Counted from the stretch's first letter, positions 11,137 through 20,259 are shown. The stretch is DNA of 64,000 nucleotides from Neomesorhizobium sp963726065 (GCA_963726065.1 CAVSAU010000004.1:213393-277392), one strand, 5' to 3'. Numbers and translations: made by a program. Notes: generated from the sequence alone by a model not told the origin.

Positions 11137-12129
11137 ATGAAAGTTCTTTTGACCGGGGCCGCGGGCTTCATCGGCTGTCATACAGCTCTCCGGTTCCTCG
11201 AGCGCGGCGACCAGGTCCTGGGCATCGACAACCTGAACGACTACTATCCGACAAGCCTGAAGCATGACCGCTTGGCGTTGCTGCGCGCCCACAAGGGCTT
11301 CCGCTTCCTGCATATCGATGTGGCCCGCCGCGACCTGGCTGAGAAAATCGGCGAGGAAGTCGCCGATGCCGATGCGATCGTCCATCTGGCCGCACAGGCC
11401 GGCGTTCGCTATTCCGTGGAAAATCCCTTCGCCTACGTCGATTCCAACGTTACCGGACAGGTGGCGATGTTCGAGATGGCGGCAAGACTGCCCAAGCGTC
11501 CGCCGGTCGTGTATGCCAGTTCGTCATCGGTTTATGGCGCCGCCGAAACCGTGCCTTTTGTCGAAACCGCCCGCGCCGACGCCCCGGTTTCGGTCTACGC
11601 CGCCACCAAGCGCGCCGGCGAGCTTCTCGCCCACGCCTATGGCGACCTGCATGGAGTCCATTCAAGTGGGCTGCGGTTCTTTACCGTTTACGGCCGTTAC
11701 GGCCGTCCCGACATGGCGCCCTGGCTGTTCACGGAGGCGATCCTCAAGGGAAACCCGATTTCCGTATTCAACAACGGCGAGATGCAGCGCGATTTCACGC
11801 ATATCAGCGACATCGTGGACGGCGTGGTGGCGGCCGCTGACCGGATCGTCGCCGATCCAGCCGGAACCGCGCCGATCTACAACCTCGGCAACAACTCGCC
11901 GGTCATGCTGCTCGACTTCGTCGCGGCGATCGAGAAAGCCGCCGGGCGCACCGCCATCATGAACATGAAGCCGAAACCGGCTGGCGATGTCTTGCGCACC
12001 TTTGCCGACATTTCGCTCGCCGAACGGGATCTCGGCTTCAAGCCCAAAACCCGGCTGGAAGACGGAATGGCCGATTTTGTCGACTGGTTCAGAACCTATC
12101 CCAGCCTGAACGTCGGCAAACACTCGTGA
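11137..12129 (+). CDS. NAD-dependent epimerase, UDP-glucuronate 4-epimerase-like
   Basis: A short-chain-type sugar nucleotide epimerase of 330 residues. It has the nucleotide-binding motif TGAAGFIG near the start and the catalytic pair Y154 and K158 in VYAATKRAGE, with an SSS segment before it acting as the serine site. The early segment GIDNLNDYYPTSLKHDRL is typical of UDP-glucuronate 4-epimerases, which make UDP-galacturonate. ATG codons occur at 11134 and 11137; the purine-rich GGGGA at about 11128-11132 is better spaced for 11137. It faces ugd across a repeat, so the pair probably converts UDP-glucose to UDP-galacturonate for lipopolysaccharide or capsule. The rhizobial LpsL enzyme is a close functional model. 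Confidence 0.85.
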   Translation: MKVLLTGAAGFIGCHTALRFLERGDQVLGIDNLNDYYPTSLKHDRLALLRAHKGFRFLHIDVARRDLAEKIGEEVADADAIVHLAAQAGVRYSVENPFAYVDSNVTGQVAMFEMAARLPKRPPVVYASSSSVYGAAETVPFVETARADAPVSVYAATKRAGELLAHAYGDLHGVHSSGLRFFTVYGRYGRPDMAPWLFTEAILKGNPISVFNNGEMQRDFTHISDIVDGVVAAADRIVADPAGTAPIYNLGNNSPVMLLDFVAAIEKAAGRTAIMNMKPKPAGDVLRTFADISLAERDLGFKPKTRLEDGMADFVDWFRTYPSLNVGKHS

Positions 12130-12175
12130 CGCTGTTCAGGATATCCGGCGTATCTCCACATCAGCAGAGTAAACC

Positions 12176-12655
12176 ATGAGCCGCCTCGACAGTTTCATTC
12201 GCCGCGTCACCGCGCAGAGGGACATTCTCGACCACATCTCGGAGGAAGTCGCTGGCATGGATGGGCCCGTGATCGAACTCGGCCTTGGCAACGGCCGAAC
12301 CTTCGATCATTTGCGGGAGCGCCTTCCCGGACGGCGCATCATCGCGTTCGACCGAGCCCTTGCGGCGCATCGCACGTCCACCCCAGACCCGGAGGACCTG
12401 GTGATCGGCGAAATCGCCGAAACCGCATCCGGGATGGCAGGCATCGATGCAGCCCTGGTCCATGCCGACATTGGAACCGGTTATGCCGAGAAGGATGCCG
12501 CGACACTGACCTGGCTTCCCGACTTGACGGCGCGGCTGCTTCGTCCGGGAGGAATTGCGGTCAGCGGGCTGCCTTTGGAACATGCCGACCTGGCGCCGCA
12601 GCCGCTGCCCGCGTCGGTATCGCAGGATCGCTATTTCCTCTATCGCCGCAAGTAG
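12176..12655 (+). CDS. Class I SAM-dependent methyltransferase, short
   Basis: A 159-residue protein with the SAM-binding motif VIELGLGNGRTFDHLRE near residue 33, followed by a second strand ending in an acidic residue, IIAFDRAL. A later segment ALVHADIGTGYAEKDA fits motif II/III. It resembles the small SAM-methyltransferase family found in Rhizobiales (Pfam Methyltransf_17-like, from memory). It lies 46 bases after the epimerase and could be in the same transcript. The substrate cannot be predicted. Confidence 0.75.
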   Translation: MSRLDSFIRRVTAQRDILDHISEEVAGMDGPVIELGLGNGRTFDHLRERLPGRRIIAFDRALAAHRTSTPDPEDLVIGEIAETASGMAGIDAALVHADIGTGYAEKDAATLTWLPDLTARLLRPGGIAVSGLPLEHADLAPQPLPASVSQDRYFLYRRK

Positions 12656-12687
12656 CTGAACTGTGTTGGGAACTGCCAGTACTGGAA

Positions 12688-14103
12688 CTACGGGATGGTA
12701 AAGACCGGCACTTCGCGCTCAATGCCTCGCAGCGAGGCATTGTGCGATACTGGCTTCAGGTCCCTCGATTGAAGCAGATCAGCGGCTTTCAGGTCGTCGA
12801 CGACAACGCCGGTGACGAAGATCGCTTGCGAAGTCGCCAGCCCCTGCACGCGTGAGGCGATGTTGACGGTCTGGCCGAAGTAGTCCTGCCGTTCATTCAT
12901 GGTCACCGCGATACACGGCCCGGCGTGCACGCCGATCTTCAGGATCAGGTCCTCGCGGCCGCTCTGTTCGTTCATTTCCCGCATCGCTTCGCGCATCCTA
13001 AGGGCGGCGGCCACCGCCCTGTCGGGGGTCGGGAATGTCGCCATGACCGCATCGCCGATCGTCTTGACCACCGCGCCGGCCTCGATCGCGACGATCTCGT
13101 GCAGCACCTGGAAATGCGAGCGTACGATATCGAACGCGGCGAGGTCGCCGACCCTTTCGTAGAGCTCCGTCGAAGCCCTGAGGTCGGTGAACAGGAAGGT
13201 CAGGCTGGTGATTTTCAGGCGCTGGTCGACGTCGATCGTATCGGTCCGGTAAAGGTCCCTGAACGTCTGGTTGGTCAGCAGCCGCTTGGCCGTAAGGAAC
13301 GGCCGGCGCTTGGCCAGCAGATCATGGATGGCGTCTTCGACGATAAAGACGGTCGGAAGGACGCGGGCATCGGTCCTGTTTTCGAGCGAGATGCGCAGCG
13401 GCCCCGGATGCATTTCGATGACCTGGCTGTGCGTGTGGTCCCGGTCGAACACCAGCGACAGGTTCTGGCGCTCGCGCGTGGCTTCGCCTTTGACATCGAG
13501 AAACTGTGCGCAATGCGTCACCGGCTCGAACACGGTCAAGAAATGCGCGGGCAACTGGAGCGAGAGAACGGCTTTCTCGCCAGGAGCGAGCTCGAAGTCC
13601 TCGATCACGAAACTGTTGATCAGCTCTTCGAAACCATCTTCCGGGAGATCGACTCCCGATCCCCAGTATATCTGGCGGAAATACTCCACCATCGGCAGTT
13701 CGTCGGGATTGTGCGCCGCGATCTTGCGAACCCGCGGGCTGACCGTGAAGGTGACCTCGACCATTTCGTCGAGCGTCGGGGAGTAATTGTCGGCGCACAA
13801 GGCGCACACATATTCCTCTTTCCTGATCGTCTTCAGCGTGGCGTTCGAATCGAGAACCCCGCCGCAGCCGGGGCACAGCACATTCCAGGACATGTCGAAG
13901 ATGCCGATCTGCGCGGCATGCAGAAACGTTGCGATCGAGGCTTCCTCGTCGAGCCCGTGCCTCGCTGCAAACGCCAGCGCGTTGATGCGGCAGAGATGGC
14001 GATCCAGCCCTTCAGCAATCACCTTCTGGATTGCATCCACAGCTTCCGCGGAAACGCCCGGCGACTGGCGCAAAAGCGCGAACGATGTTTGAACTTCGCT
14101 CAT
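12688..14103 (-). CDS. Adenylate/guanylate cyclase with N-terminal zinc-ribbon domain (DUF5939-like)
   Basis: A 471-residue soluble protein. The N-terminal 270 residues resemble the DUF5939 region and hold two cysteine pairs, LCPGCGG and VCALCADN, spaced as a zinc ribbon. The C-terminal class III cyclase domain has FTDLRASTELYERVGD and IGDAVMATFP, the two metal-binding aspartates, and GQTVNIASRVQ, the Asn/Arg transition-state pair. It would make cAMP or cGMP in response to an unknown signal. It is a separate gene from the cyclase at 382 and is not frame-broken. It converges with the methyltransferase at 12176. Confidence 0.85.
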   Translation of the reverse strand: MSEVQTSFALLRQSPGVSAEAVDAIQKVIAEGLDRHLCRINALAFAARHGLDEEASIATFLHAAQIGIFDMSWNVLCPGCGGVLDSNATLKTIRKEEYVCALCADNYSPTLDEMVEVTFTVSPRVRKIAAHNPDELPMVEYFRQIYWGSGVDLPEDGFEELINSFVIEDFELAPGEKAVLSLQLPAHFLTVFEPVTHCAQFLDVKGEATRERQNLSLVFDRDHTHSQVIEMHPGPLRISLENRTDARVLPTVFIVEDAIHDLLAKRRPFLTAKRLLTNQTFRDLYRTDTIDVDQRLKITSLTFLFTDLRASTELYERVGDLAAFDIVRSHFQVLHEIVAIEAGAVVKTIGDAVMATFPTPDRAVAAALRMREAMREMNEQSGREDLILKIGVHAGPCIAVTMNERQDYFGQTVNIASRVQGLATSQAIFVTGVVVDDLKAADLLQSRDLKPVSHNASLRGIEREVPVFTIP

Positions 14104-14269
14104 GGAACAACCTCATCTGTGGCGTCAGAACGGATCCGCAAGAACGACGAAGCGCTCCGCTTCGAATGCGCCGCAATCTCCGGATTCTATACCCGTTCGC
14201 TGCTAACGGATATGCATGAGTTCTAACGAGCTGTCACAACTCATTGAGGCAAGGCCGCTCGTCGTGACC

Positions 14270-15843
14270 TCAGCGCGCGGCGGGAAAGCGCATCAGCAAT
14301 GTGCCGGTCCAGGCTGGCGTCGCGGCAGTTCCAAAGTCGACGGGAACCTGCAGGGCCTCCTCCGCGTCGATGCGCCCGAACAGTTCCAGAGCCTGGGCAC
14401 GGCAGGCATCGACCGACCCAAGGGCGCAGATATAGGCCCCGCCCGATGCTTCTATGTCACCCGCGCCGACCCAGGGCGTCAGTTCGAGGGAGGATTGCTG
14501 GATCGCATAGGGCCGGTCGGCTGCATAGAAGGAGACGGCATTCGCAACCATGCTGTCGCTGGCCACGATGCCCAGCGTTTTGCCTGTCGCCGCATGCCAG
14601 CGCGCCTGGACGACCTCGGAAATCGCGGCAAGCGGCGTGGCGGCGTTGCCGCGCGCACGCTCTAAGCTGCGCTCCCTTATCGACGGCGCCAGCAGCAGCA
14701 AGGCAACGGCGTAGATCGCAATCATCGCGGGCACCACGAATTTCTGGCGGCTGGCGAGTTCGCACGGCAATAGCGCGACCAGGAAAAACGGGATGAAGAC
14801 GAAGAACGGTATCGCCCAGAGCGACGAGACCTGCGCGTTGAGCGCCAACCCCAGCGCCAGCGTGATCAATGGCGACAGGATGCTGACACAGGCAAGCGCC
14901 CGGCCTTGCAGCGTTTCGCGGAATTCACGCCACTGGTTCAAGGCGAACAGCGGCTTTCGCGCTCCTTGGGAATCGATGCGGGATAAGCAGCAGGAAAATC
15001 GGCAGCGTGTAGAGAAGCATAGCCACCGGGAACCGCGCAGCATATCGCAGCGTATCCATCCAGTTGCCCGAGCCCTGTTCCGACGCATAACGCACGGTTA
15101 TGAAATCGTTGGCGATCATCCACAGGAAATGGGGAGCCAGAACCAGCGCTCCGACAAGTGCCACGATCCATGGCAGCCTGGTCACGAAGATCGGCCGCAC
15201 TTCCCGGTCGACGAGCATGTGCGCGGCGATCGCCAGCAAGAGCACGATGGAGTGATATTTCGCCAGAATGGCGAGACCCGCGAAAAGCCCGAGGAAACAG
15301 GCATCGAGCACCGAACGGCGTTCAATCAGCCGGAGATAGAAGAGAAACGTCAGCGCCCACAACGGCAGCATCGCCGAGGTTGCGTTGTAGTTCTGCGCCA
15401 GGAAGGTGAGCGGCGGCAGGAAGAAAACCGAGGCCACCAGCAGAATTCTGCTGGTTACGGTCGAACAGCCGGGTCGAGATGCGCCACATCGCCCACATCG
15501 CCACCGCGACGCTGGTCATCGACAGGAGATGGTAGAAAACGTTGGTTCGCGGAAAGACCAGGAACCAGGCCGCCGACGCCCAGGCGAAGAACGGCGGATG
15601 CTTGTAGTAGCCGAGTTGCCAGCCAATACCCCAGGCGAAGTTCTCGACCATATCGCCATGGGCGTCGAGATTGTTGCTGCTCAGCGAAGACTGCAGCGTC
15701 CAGAAGGCAACGAAGAAGAGGATTATGAGCAGAACCGCCGATTTGGCGGCGGTCGCAGTCTGGCCGTCGGCGATCGGATTGCCCGGAGATCTGCGGCTGT
15801 CCATGCTCGGCCTTGTTCCTGCGACATGAAGGAAGCGGCCCAT
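14270..15843 (-). pseudogene. GT39-type membrane glycosyltransferase, frame-broken
   Basis: A polytopic inner-membrane protein of the dolichyl/undecaprenyl-phosphate sugar transferase type (PMT/ArnT-like). These move a sugar from a lipid carrier to lipid A or glycan on the periplasmic face. The first luminal loop has NNLDAHGDMVENFAWGIGWQ and YYKHPPFFAWASAAW, typical of the family, including the early Asp and the KHPP segment. Three pieces are in three frames, joined near 15440 and 14970, each equal to one extra base. The start at 15843 is supported by GAGGAGG eight bases upstream; 15804 is an alternative. About 520 residues when joined, with 10 or more hydrophobic segments. Confidence 0.75.
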
Positions 15844-15889
15844 AGGCCGCCTCCTCGCATTTCGTTCGGCTTCGCCGAAGCCGAAATGA

Positions 15890-16507
15890 CTAGCGCGAGT
15901 AGAACTCGACCACCAGGTTCGGTTCCATCTGCACCGCGTACGGAACGTCCGACAGGCCGGGAACGCGAGCAAAGGTCGCAGTCATCTTCGAGTGATCGAC
16001 TTCGATGTAGTCCGGCACGTCGCGCTCGGCGAGCTGCACCGACTCCAGGACGATCACCAGCTGCTTCGACTTCTCGCGGACTTCGATAACGTCACCGGCC
16101 TTGCAGCGGTACGAACCGATGTTGGTGCGCTTGCCGTTGACGTTGATGTGGCCGTGGTTGACGAACTGACGGGCAGCGAAGATGGTCGGCACGAACTTGG
16201 CGCGGTAGACGACCGCATCCAGACGCGACTCGAGCAGGCCAATCAGGTTCTCGGAGGTGTCGCCCTTGCGGCGGTTCGCCTCTTCGTAGGTCTTGCGGAA
16301 CTGCTTTTCGGAGACGTCACCGTAGTGACCCTTCAGCTTCTGCTTGGCGCGCAGCTGCAGACCGAAGTCCGAAAGCTTGCCCTTGCGGCGCTGGCCATGC
16401 TGGCCGGGACCGTATTCACGCTTGTTGACCGGCGACTTCGGGCGGCCCCAGATGTTTTCGCCAAGACGGCGATCGATTTTGTATTTCGCGGATTCGCGCT
16501 TGCTCAT
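15890..16507 (-). CDS. rpsD: 30S ribosomal protein S4
   Basis: A 205-residue protein starting MSKRESAKYKIDRRLGENIW. It matches bacterial S4: an N-terminal basic region that binds 16S rRNA and an S4 domain near residues 95-155 (SRLDAVVYRAKFVPT, then FVNHGHINVNGKRTNI). The C-terminal end PYAVQMEPNLVVEFYSR is the usual alphaproteobacterial ending. It nucleates assembly of the 30S body. The frame is open further upstream, but ATG 16507 matches the family start. It is transcribed alone, with a candidate promoter at 16681-16709. Confidence 0.97.
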   Translation of the reverse strand: MSKRESAKYKIDRRLGENIWGRPKSPVNKREYGPGQHGQRRKGKLSDFGLQLRAKQKLKGHYGDVSEKQFRKTYEEANRRKGDTSENLIGLLESRLDAVVYRAKFVPTIFAARQFVNHGHINVNGKRTNIGSYRCKAGDVIEVREKSKQLVIVLESVQLAERDVPDYIEVDHSKMTATFARVPGLSDVPYAVQMEPNLVVEFYSR

Positions 16508-16680
16508 CGCATTCCCTTTCAAACAAATACACACGGAACCTCGCGTTCCGCGTGAAGGAAACGCGCCCTCCTCTGGCTTCCGTTTTCGAAGCCTGACAGG
16601 ATTTTCCACGCACGCTTTGCGGAAAAACCCACGGGACACGTCAAATAAGACGCCGGACATTGCTGCCCGGCGGTGGCGGT

Positions 16681-16709
16681 TCACTAGATCAGTGTTTGCA
16701 TTTTGTCAA
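16681..16709 (-). promoter_or_regulatory. Candidate promoter of rpsD
   Basis: On the minus strand TTGACA (16709-16704) is followed after 17 bases by TAGTGA (16686-16681), a perfect -35 and a weak -10. It lies about 175 bases before the rpsD start in a gene-free spacer. Confidence 0.4.
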
Positions 16710-16725
16710 CGCCGCCGAGCAGCCC

Positions 16726-17433
16726 TCAAGCCGCGTCGTGAAAGATGATGCCCGTCGTGAACCGCTCTCCGGACCGAACGCGACTGACGCCGTGCCGCAT
16801 CTTTACGCGATAATCGCCGCGAGAGCCAGGCTTTGGCCGATCATTGACCGCGAAGAACGCCCCGTGTCCCATACGAAGCGGCACCACTTCCGCACGCGAC
16901 TGCATGCGCGGCCGCTGTTCGGTCAGCACCAACTCGCCACCCTCAAACTCCGTGGCCGGATCGCTGAGCAGGATCACCAGTTGGATCGGAAACAGGTGCT
17001 TTCCGTAGACGTCCTGGTGCAGGCAATTGTAGTCGCCCGGCCCGTATTTCAAAAGCAGCGGCGTCGGCCGGGACTGGTTGTCGGCATGGCATTGCGCCAA
17101 AAACGCATCCAGGGTTTCTGGATATCGACGGTCAAGGCCCATTCGCCGGTTCCAATCGTTGCCGACCGGCGCCAGCTTTTCATAAAACGCGTGTCTCAAG
17201 GCATCGATCTTCGAGGGCAGCGGGTTGGCGAAATATTTGTATTCGCCAGCTCCGAAACCATGTCGCTGCATGACGATGCGGCTGCGGAAATGCCGATCAT
17301 CGGAATAGAGCCCACGCAAGGCATGGCAATCCTCCTCGTCGAGCATTTGCCCGGTCGATGCAACGCCGAACTCGTCGAGATCGCGTGTTATGGTATCCCA
17401 GTCGAGTCCCGGCACGATTTTCGTGGAATTCAT
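16726..17433 (-). CDS. 2-oxoglutarate-Fe(II) oxygenase
   Basis: A 235-residue double-stranded beta-helix oxygenase of the prolyl-hydroxylase-like group. It has the iron ligands H-x-D in CLHQDVYG and the distal H in MRHGVSRVRSG, followed by ERFTTGIIFHD with the Arg that binds 2-oxoglutarate. GGELVLTEQRPR is the usual strand between them. It hydroxylates an unknown protein or small-molecule substrate using 2-oxoglutarate and oxygen. ATG 17433 (MNSTKIVPG) is preferred to upstream starts because a GAGGA lies before it. It is next to the HxlR regulator gene but may be independent. Confidence 0.8.
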   Translation of the reverse strand: MNSTKIVPGLDWDTITRDLDEFGVASTGQMLDEEDCHALRGLYSDDRHFRSRIVMQRHGFGAGEYKYFANPLPSKIDALRHAFYEKLAPVGNDWNRRMGLDRRYPETLDAFLAQCHADNQSRPTPLLLKYGPGDYNCLHQDVYGKHLFPIQLVILLSDPATEFEGGELVLTEQRPRMQSRAEVVPLRMGHGAFFAVNDRPKPGSRGDYRVKMRHGVSRVRSGERFTTGIIFHDAA

Positions 17434-17537
17434 GGGCTTTATCCTCGCTATCCTTGAATTGCGAGGGAGCCTAACCAACGGTAAGGAAGCCAGCATTCCG
17501 TTTCTTGCCAAGCACGATGCGGCGTATTGCGGTGAAC

Positions 17538-17957
17538 TCAGGAAGCCTTTTGCGCGGCATCGAACGCGGTCCGCGCGGCTAGCAGCAGGTCGCGGTTCTG
17601 TTCAGCCCAGCCGGCCAGTCCTGCTATCGGGACGGCGATCGAATGGCCTATGTCGGTCAGCGCATATTCGACCTCCGGCGGCGTAGTCGGCCTGACCGTG
17701 CGGCGCACCAATCCCTCGCGTTCCAGCGAACGCAACGTGACTGTAAGCATGCGTTGCGAAATGCCTTCGATCGCACGCTTCAACGCATTGAAGCGTCTTG
17801 GAGCTGCCTGGAGATTGATGATGACGAGGATGCTCCAGGTATCGCCGACCAGGTCCATCACCTCGCGGATCGGACAGTTGCCACGTTCGTCCTGACGAAA
17901 ACCGGGATGCGAGTGCAGAAGCTGCGTCGACTGCACGGACTTGTGCGGGGCGTTCAT
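17538..17957 (-). CDS. HxlR family transcriptional regulator
   Basis: A 139-residue winged-helix regulator. The HxlR signature is clear: CPIREVMDLVGDTWSILVI, then RRFNALKRAIEGISQRMLTVTLRSLEREGLV. The Cys at the start of the domain is the redox or electrophile sensor in related members such as YodB and HypR. It is divergent from the NAD(P)-binding oxidoreductase at 18107, and a nested palindrome in the shared spacer (18020-18055) is a good operator candidate. It probably represses that oxidoreductase and itself. Confidence 0.88.
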   Translation of the reverse strand: MNAPHKSVQSTQLLHSHPGFRQDERGNCPIREVMDLVGDTWSILVIINLQAAPRRFNALKRAIEGISQRMLTVTLRSLEREGLVRRTVRPTTPPEVEYALTDIGHSIAVPIAGLAGWAEQNRDLLLAARTAFDAAQKAS

Positions 17958-18019
17958 GTGGTTCCCTCAAGATAACCTAGGCAACAAATCATGCGTTCTT
18001 ACGCTGCCTGCAGGGGATG

Positions 18020-18055
18020 GTTATGTAGTTACCGTTGATAACCAGATTACATAAC
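18020..18055. promoter_or_regulatory. Nested palindrome, candidate HxlR operator
   Basis: Outer arms GTTATGTA (18020-18027) and TACATAAC (18048-18055) are perfect. Between them GTTACC and GATAAC form an inner imperfect pair. The site lies in the divergent spacer between the HxlR gene and the oxidoreductase, where such regulators bind. Confidence 0.55.
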
Positions 18056-18106
18056 ATGCCTCAGCTGGGGGCCAAAGAACCAGCGCAGGCAAAAGGAGAC
18101 GAAATC

Positions 18107-18745
18107 ATGAAAATTGCTTTGATCGGCGCCAGCGGATTTGTCGGCAGCGCCATCCTCAATGAAGCCCTGCAGCGCGGCCATGCGGTCACCGCGCTGGTGC
18201 GCAACCCCGACAGGGTCGAAAAACGCGCTGGTGTGGCCGCCGAAAAAATCGACGTCACCGACACAAAGGCGCTCGGTTCCGCACTTGCCGGCCACGATGT
18301 CGTCATTTCCGCGTTCAACGGCGGCTGGGGCGATCCAAAAATCTACGAAAAGCACCTTGATGGCTCGAGAGCCATTGTCGCTGCGAGCAAAGCCGCGGGC
18401 GTGCGTCTGATCGTGATCGGCGGCGCCGGCAGTCTTTATGCGCCGAACGGGAGCCAGTTTGTCGATTCACCCCACTTTCCTGAAGCCTACCGCGACGGCG
18501 CACGCGCGGCGCGCGATGCGCTCGCAGAACTTCGCGGGGAAACCGGGATTGAATGGTCGTTCCTGTCTCCCGCCGCCCACCTGGGGCCGGGCAAACGCAC
18601 AGGCAAGTTCCGCCTCGGTGGCGATCAGCCCGTGCTTGACGCCAAGGGCGAAAGCCATGTCTCTGTCGAGGACCTCGCGGTTGCCATCGTCGACGAGGCA
18701 GAAACGCCGAAGCATACGGGAAAGCGCTTCACGCTGGGCTATTGA
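18107..18745 (+). CDS. NAD(P)-binding oxidoreductase (NmrA/SDR-like)
   Basis: A 212-residue atypical short-chain dehydrogenase starting MKIALIGASGFVGSAI, with the GxxGxxG dinucleotide motif. Later pieces HDVVISAFNGGWGD, RLIVIGGAGSLY and GIEWSFLSPAAHLGPG match the NAD(P)H-binding family of YwnB-like proteins. The start at 18107 has AAGGAG about 10 bases upstream; the open frame reaches further back but without a ribosome site. Divergent from the HxlR regulator, so likely an induced detoxification or quinone/aldehyde reductase. Substrate unknown. Confidence 0.83.
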   Translation: MKIALIGASGFVGSAILNEALQRGHAVTALVRNPDRVEKRAGVAAEKIDVTDTKALGSALAGHDVVISAFNGGWGDPKIYEKHLDGSRAIVAASKAAGVRLIVIGGAGSLYAPNGSQFVDSPHFPEAYRDGARAARDALAELRGETGIEWSFLSPAAHLGPGKRTGKFRLGGDQPVLDAKGESHVSVEDLAVAIVDEAETPKHTGKRFTLGY

Positions 18746-18770
18746 AGGCGCAACGGCCTGCCGGCTGTTA

Positions 18771-18959
18771 TCAGTCTTTCGACTTCTTTTCCGGCAGGCC
18801 CTTCCGCTTGGTCTCGGCAAATTCCTCGAGCTGCTTCTCGCTCATCGATTCGTACATTTCCTTCGATGCGCCGAAAAGTTCGCTCTTCTTGGTTTCGCCG
18901 CGCTTGGCGGAAAGCGCCGCGCCGGCGGCTTTCTGCTGGGCTTTCGATGTGGCTGGCAT
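18771..18959 (-). CDS. Small conserved protein, DUF3008 family
   Basis: A 62-residue hydrophilic protein starting MPATSKAQQKAAGAALSAKR and rich in Lys, Glu and Ala, predicted largely helical. It fits the DUF3008 family of short proteins common in Rhizobiales, whose function is not established. ATG 18959 is chosen because the family begins MPATSKAQQ; the open frame extends a few codons upstream. It ends 25 bases after the oxidoreductase stop, in convergent orientation. Confidence 0.8.
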   Translation of the reverse strand: MPATSKAQQKAAGAALSAKRGETKKSELFGASKEMYESMSEKQLEEFAETKRKGLPEKKSKD

Positions 18960-19062
18960 AACTTTGCTCCTTCCGAACCCAGACAACGCCAGCGCACCAA
19001 GCCGGTTCCATGGAGAGCCTCCAGGGTGTCATACACCTCCTAACATATTGTAATCATTGTAT

Positions 19063-19077
19063 TTGGAGCGATTCCAA
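19063..19077. promoter_or_regulatory. Iron-box-like palindrome
   Basis: TTGGA-GCGAT-TCCAA is an exact inverted repeat with five-base arms and a five-base spacer. Its geometry is that of the Irr iron-control element (TTAGAA-N3-TTCTAA), with one change per arm. It lies about 95 bases before the cupredoxin/FTR1 iron uptake genes. The match to the Irr box is only partial. Confidence 0.3.
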
Positions 19078-19171
19078 GGTGTGTATTTATGTTGACTTCG
19101 CATCACCTTTATATTCTGAGCATGTCCTGAACCCGCCACGCGCACCGACGCCGGCTTGCCGAGGCCAGGCT

Positions 19172-19437
19172 GTGGAAGCCCCTTACACACTCACGATCAA
19201 GGACCATCGCTTCGGGCCCGCAACGCTGACGGTGCTTGCCGGCAAGGAATTCACGCTGGTCGGATCAACAGTGACCCGACAGCCGAAGAATTCGAAAGCA
19301 ATGACTTCAATGTCGAGAAGGTTATCGCCGGCGGCAAGCAAGCCACCTTTCAGATCGGCCCCCTGACCGCGGGCACCTACGGTTTCTTCGGCGAACGGCA
19401 TATGGACACCGCGCTGGGCAACCGCTTCGCGGAGTGA
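19172..19437 (+). pseudogene. Cupredoxin-domain iron uptake protein, frame-broken and start unclear
   Basis: A periplasmic cupredoxin-like protein of the kind paired with FTR1 permeases (FtrB/EfeO cupredoxin). One frame gives APYTLTIKDHRFGPATLTV and the continuation gives SDPTAEEFESNDFNVEK and GTYGFFGERHMDTALGNRF. The break is near 19262. It is either a one-base loss or a two-base gain. No signal peptide is found in frame upstream, which is unexpected for a periplasmic protein, so the true start is probably hidden by another indel. The stop is four bases before the FTR1 start. It would oxidise or hand over iron to the permease. Confidence 0.65.
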
Positions 19438-19441
19438 GAGC

Positions 19442-20259
19442 GTGCTCTCCACGTTGATAATCGTTTTTCGCGAGACGCTCGAAGCCGCGTTGATCGTGCT
19501 TGCCGCCAGCAAGGGCATTTCCGGCCGCGCAGGCTGGGTGGCAGGCGGCGTGGCAGCCGGACTCTGTGGCGCCGCGATCGTCGCCTTCTTCACCAGCGGG
19601 CTCTCCGATCTCTTCGACGGCAACGGAACCGAGGTGCTCAATGCGGTCGTGCTGCTGATCGCGGTGGTCATGCTCGCCTGGCAGCAGATCTGGATGAGCG
19701 CGCACGCGGCCGAACTCGTCGGTGAAAGCCGTGCGGTCGGAAAGGCGGTCAGGGAAGGCGCGAAGCCGCGGTCGGCGCTGGCAATCATCTGCGCCGTCGC
19801 GGTGCTGCGCGAGGGGTCCGAAACCGTGCTCTTTCTCTATGGCATCGCGATCGACGGCCAGTACTGGTTCGCCACGATGCTGCAAGCGGCCTGCTGGGCG
19901 TGATTGCCGCTTCGGTGGTGGGCTGGCTGTTTTATGCCGGGTTGCTGCGCGTGCCGCTGGAGCAGATATTCCGCGTCACCGGCGTCATCATCATCCTGCT
20001 TGCCGCCGGTCTGGCCGCACAGGCTGCCGCCTTCCTGGTGCAGGCCGGATACCTGCCGCCGCTTGGATACGATATCTGGAACACATCCGATATCCTGCCG
20101 CAGACGACAGCCCTTGGATTCCTGCTGCACATACTGGTGGGTTACGTCGCGCGCCCCGAAGGCATCCAGATCGCCGCCTATGTCGCGACGATCGTCATCA
20201 TCCTTACGGCCTCGGCAATGGTGCGCCGATCGCAGCTTCCGCCAGCGGCTAAAGCGTGA
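19442..20259 (+). pseudogene. FTR1 family iron permease, one frame break
   Basis: An inner-membrane high-affinity iron permease with about seven helices. Both REXXE iron-binding motifs are present: RETLEAAL near the N-terminus and REGSETVLFLYG in the fourth helix. The first frame runs from GTG 19442 to about 19890 and the second from there to 20259. The break is at LQ-GGLLGVIAAS, where one G is missing from GGCGGC. This is the opposite direction from most breaks in the window. With the cupredoxin gene it forms a two-gene FtrBC-like iron uptake unit, without an obvious FtrA or FtrD neighbour. Confidence 0.82.

Noticed and set aside
16508..16684. N-terminal extension of rpsD
   Set aside because: The frame is open upstream, but the S4 family begins MSKRESAKYK and the upstream residues are not ribosomal-protein-like.
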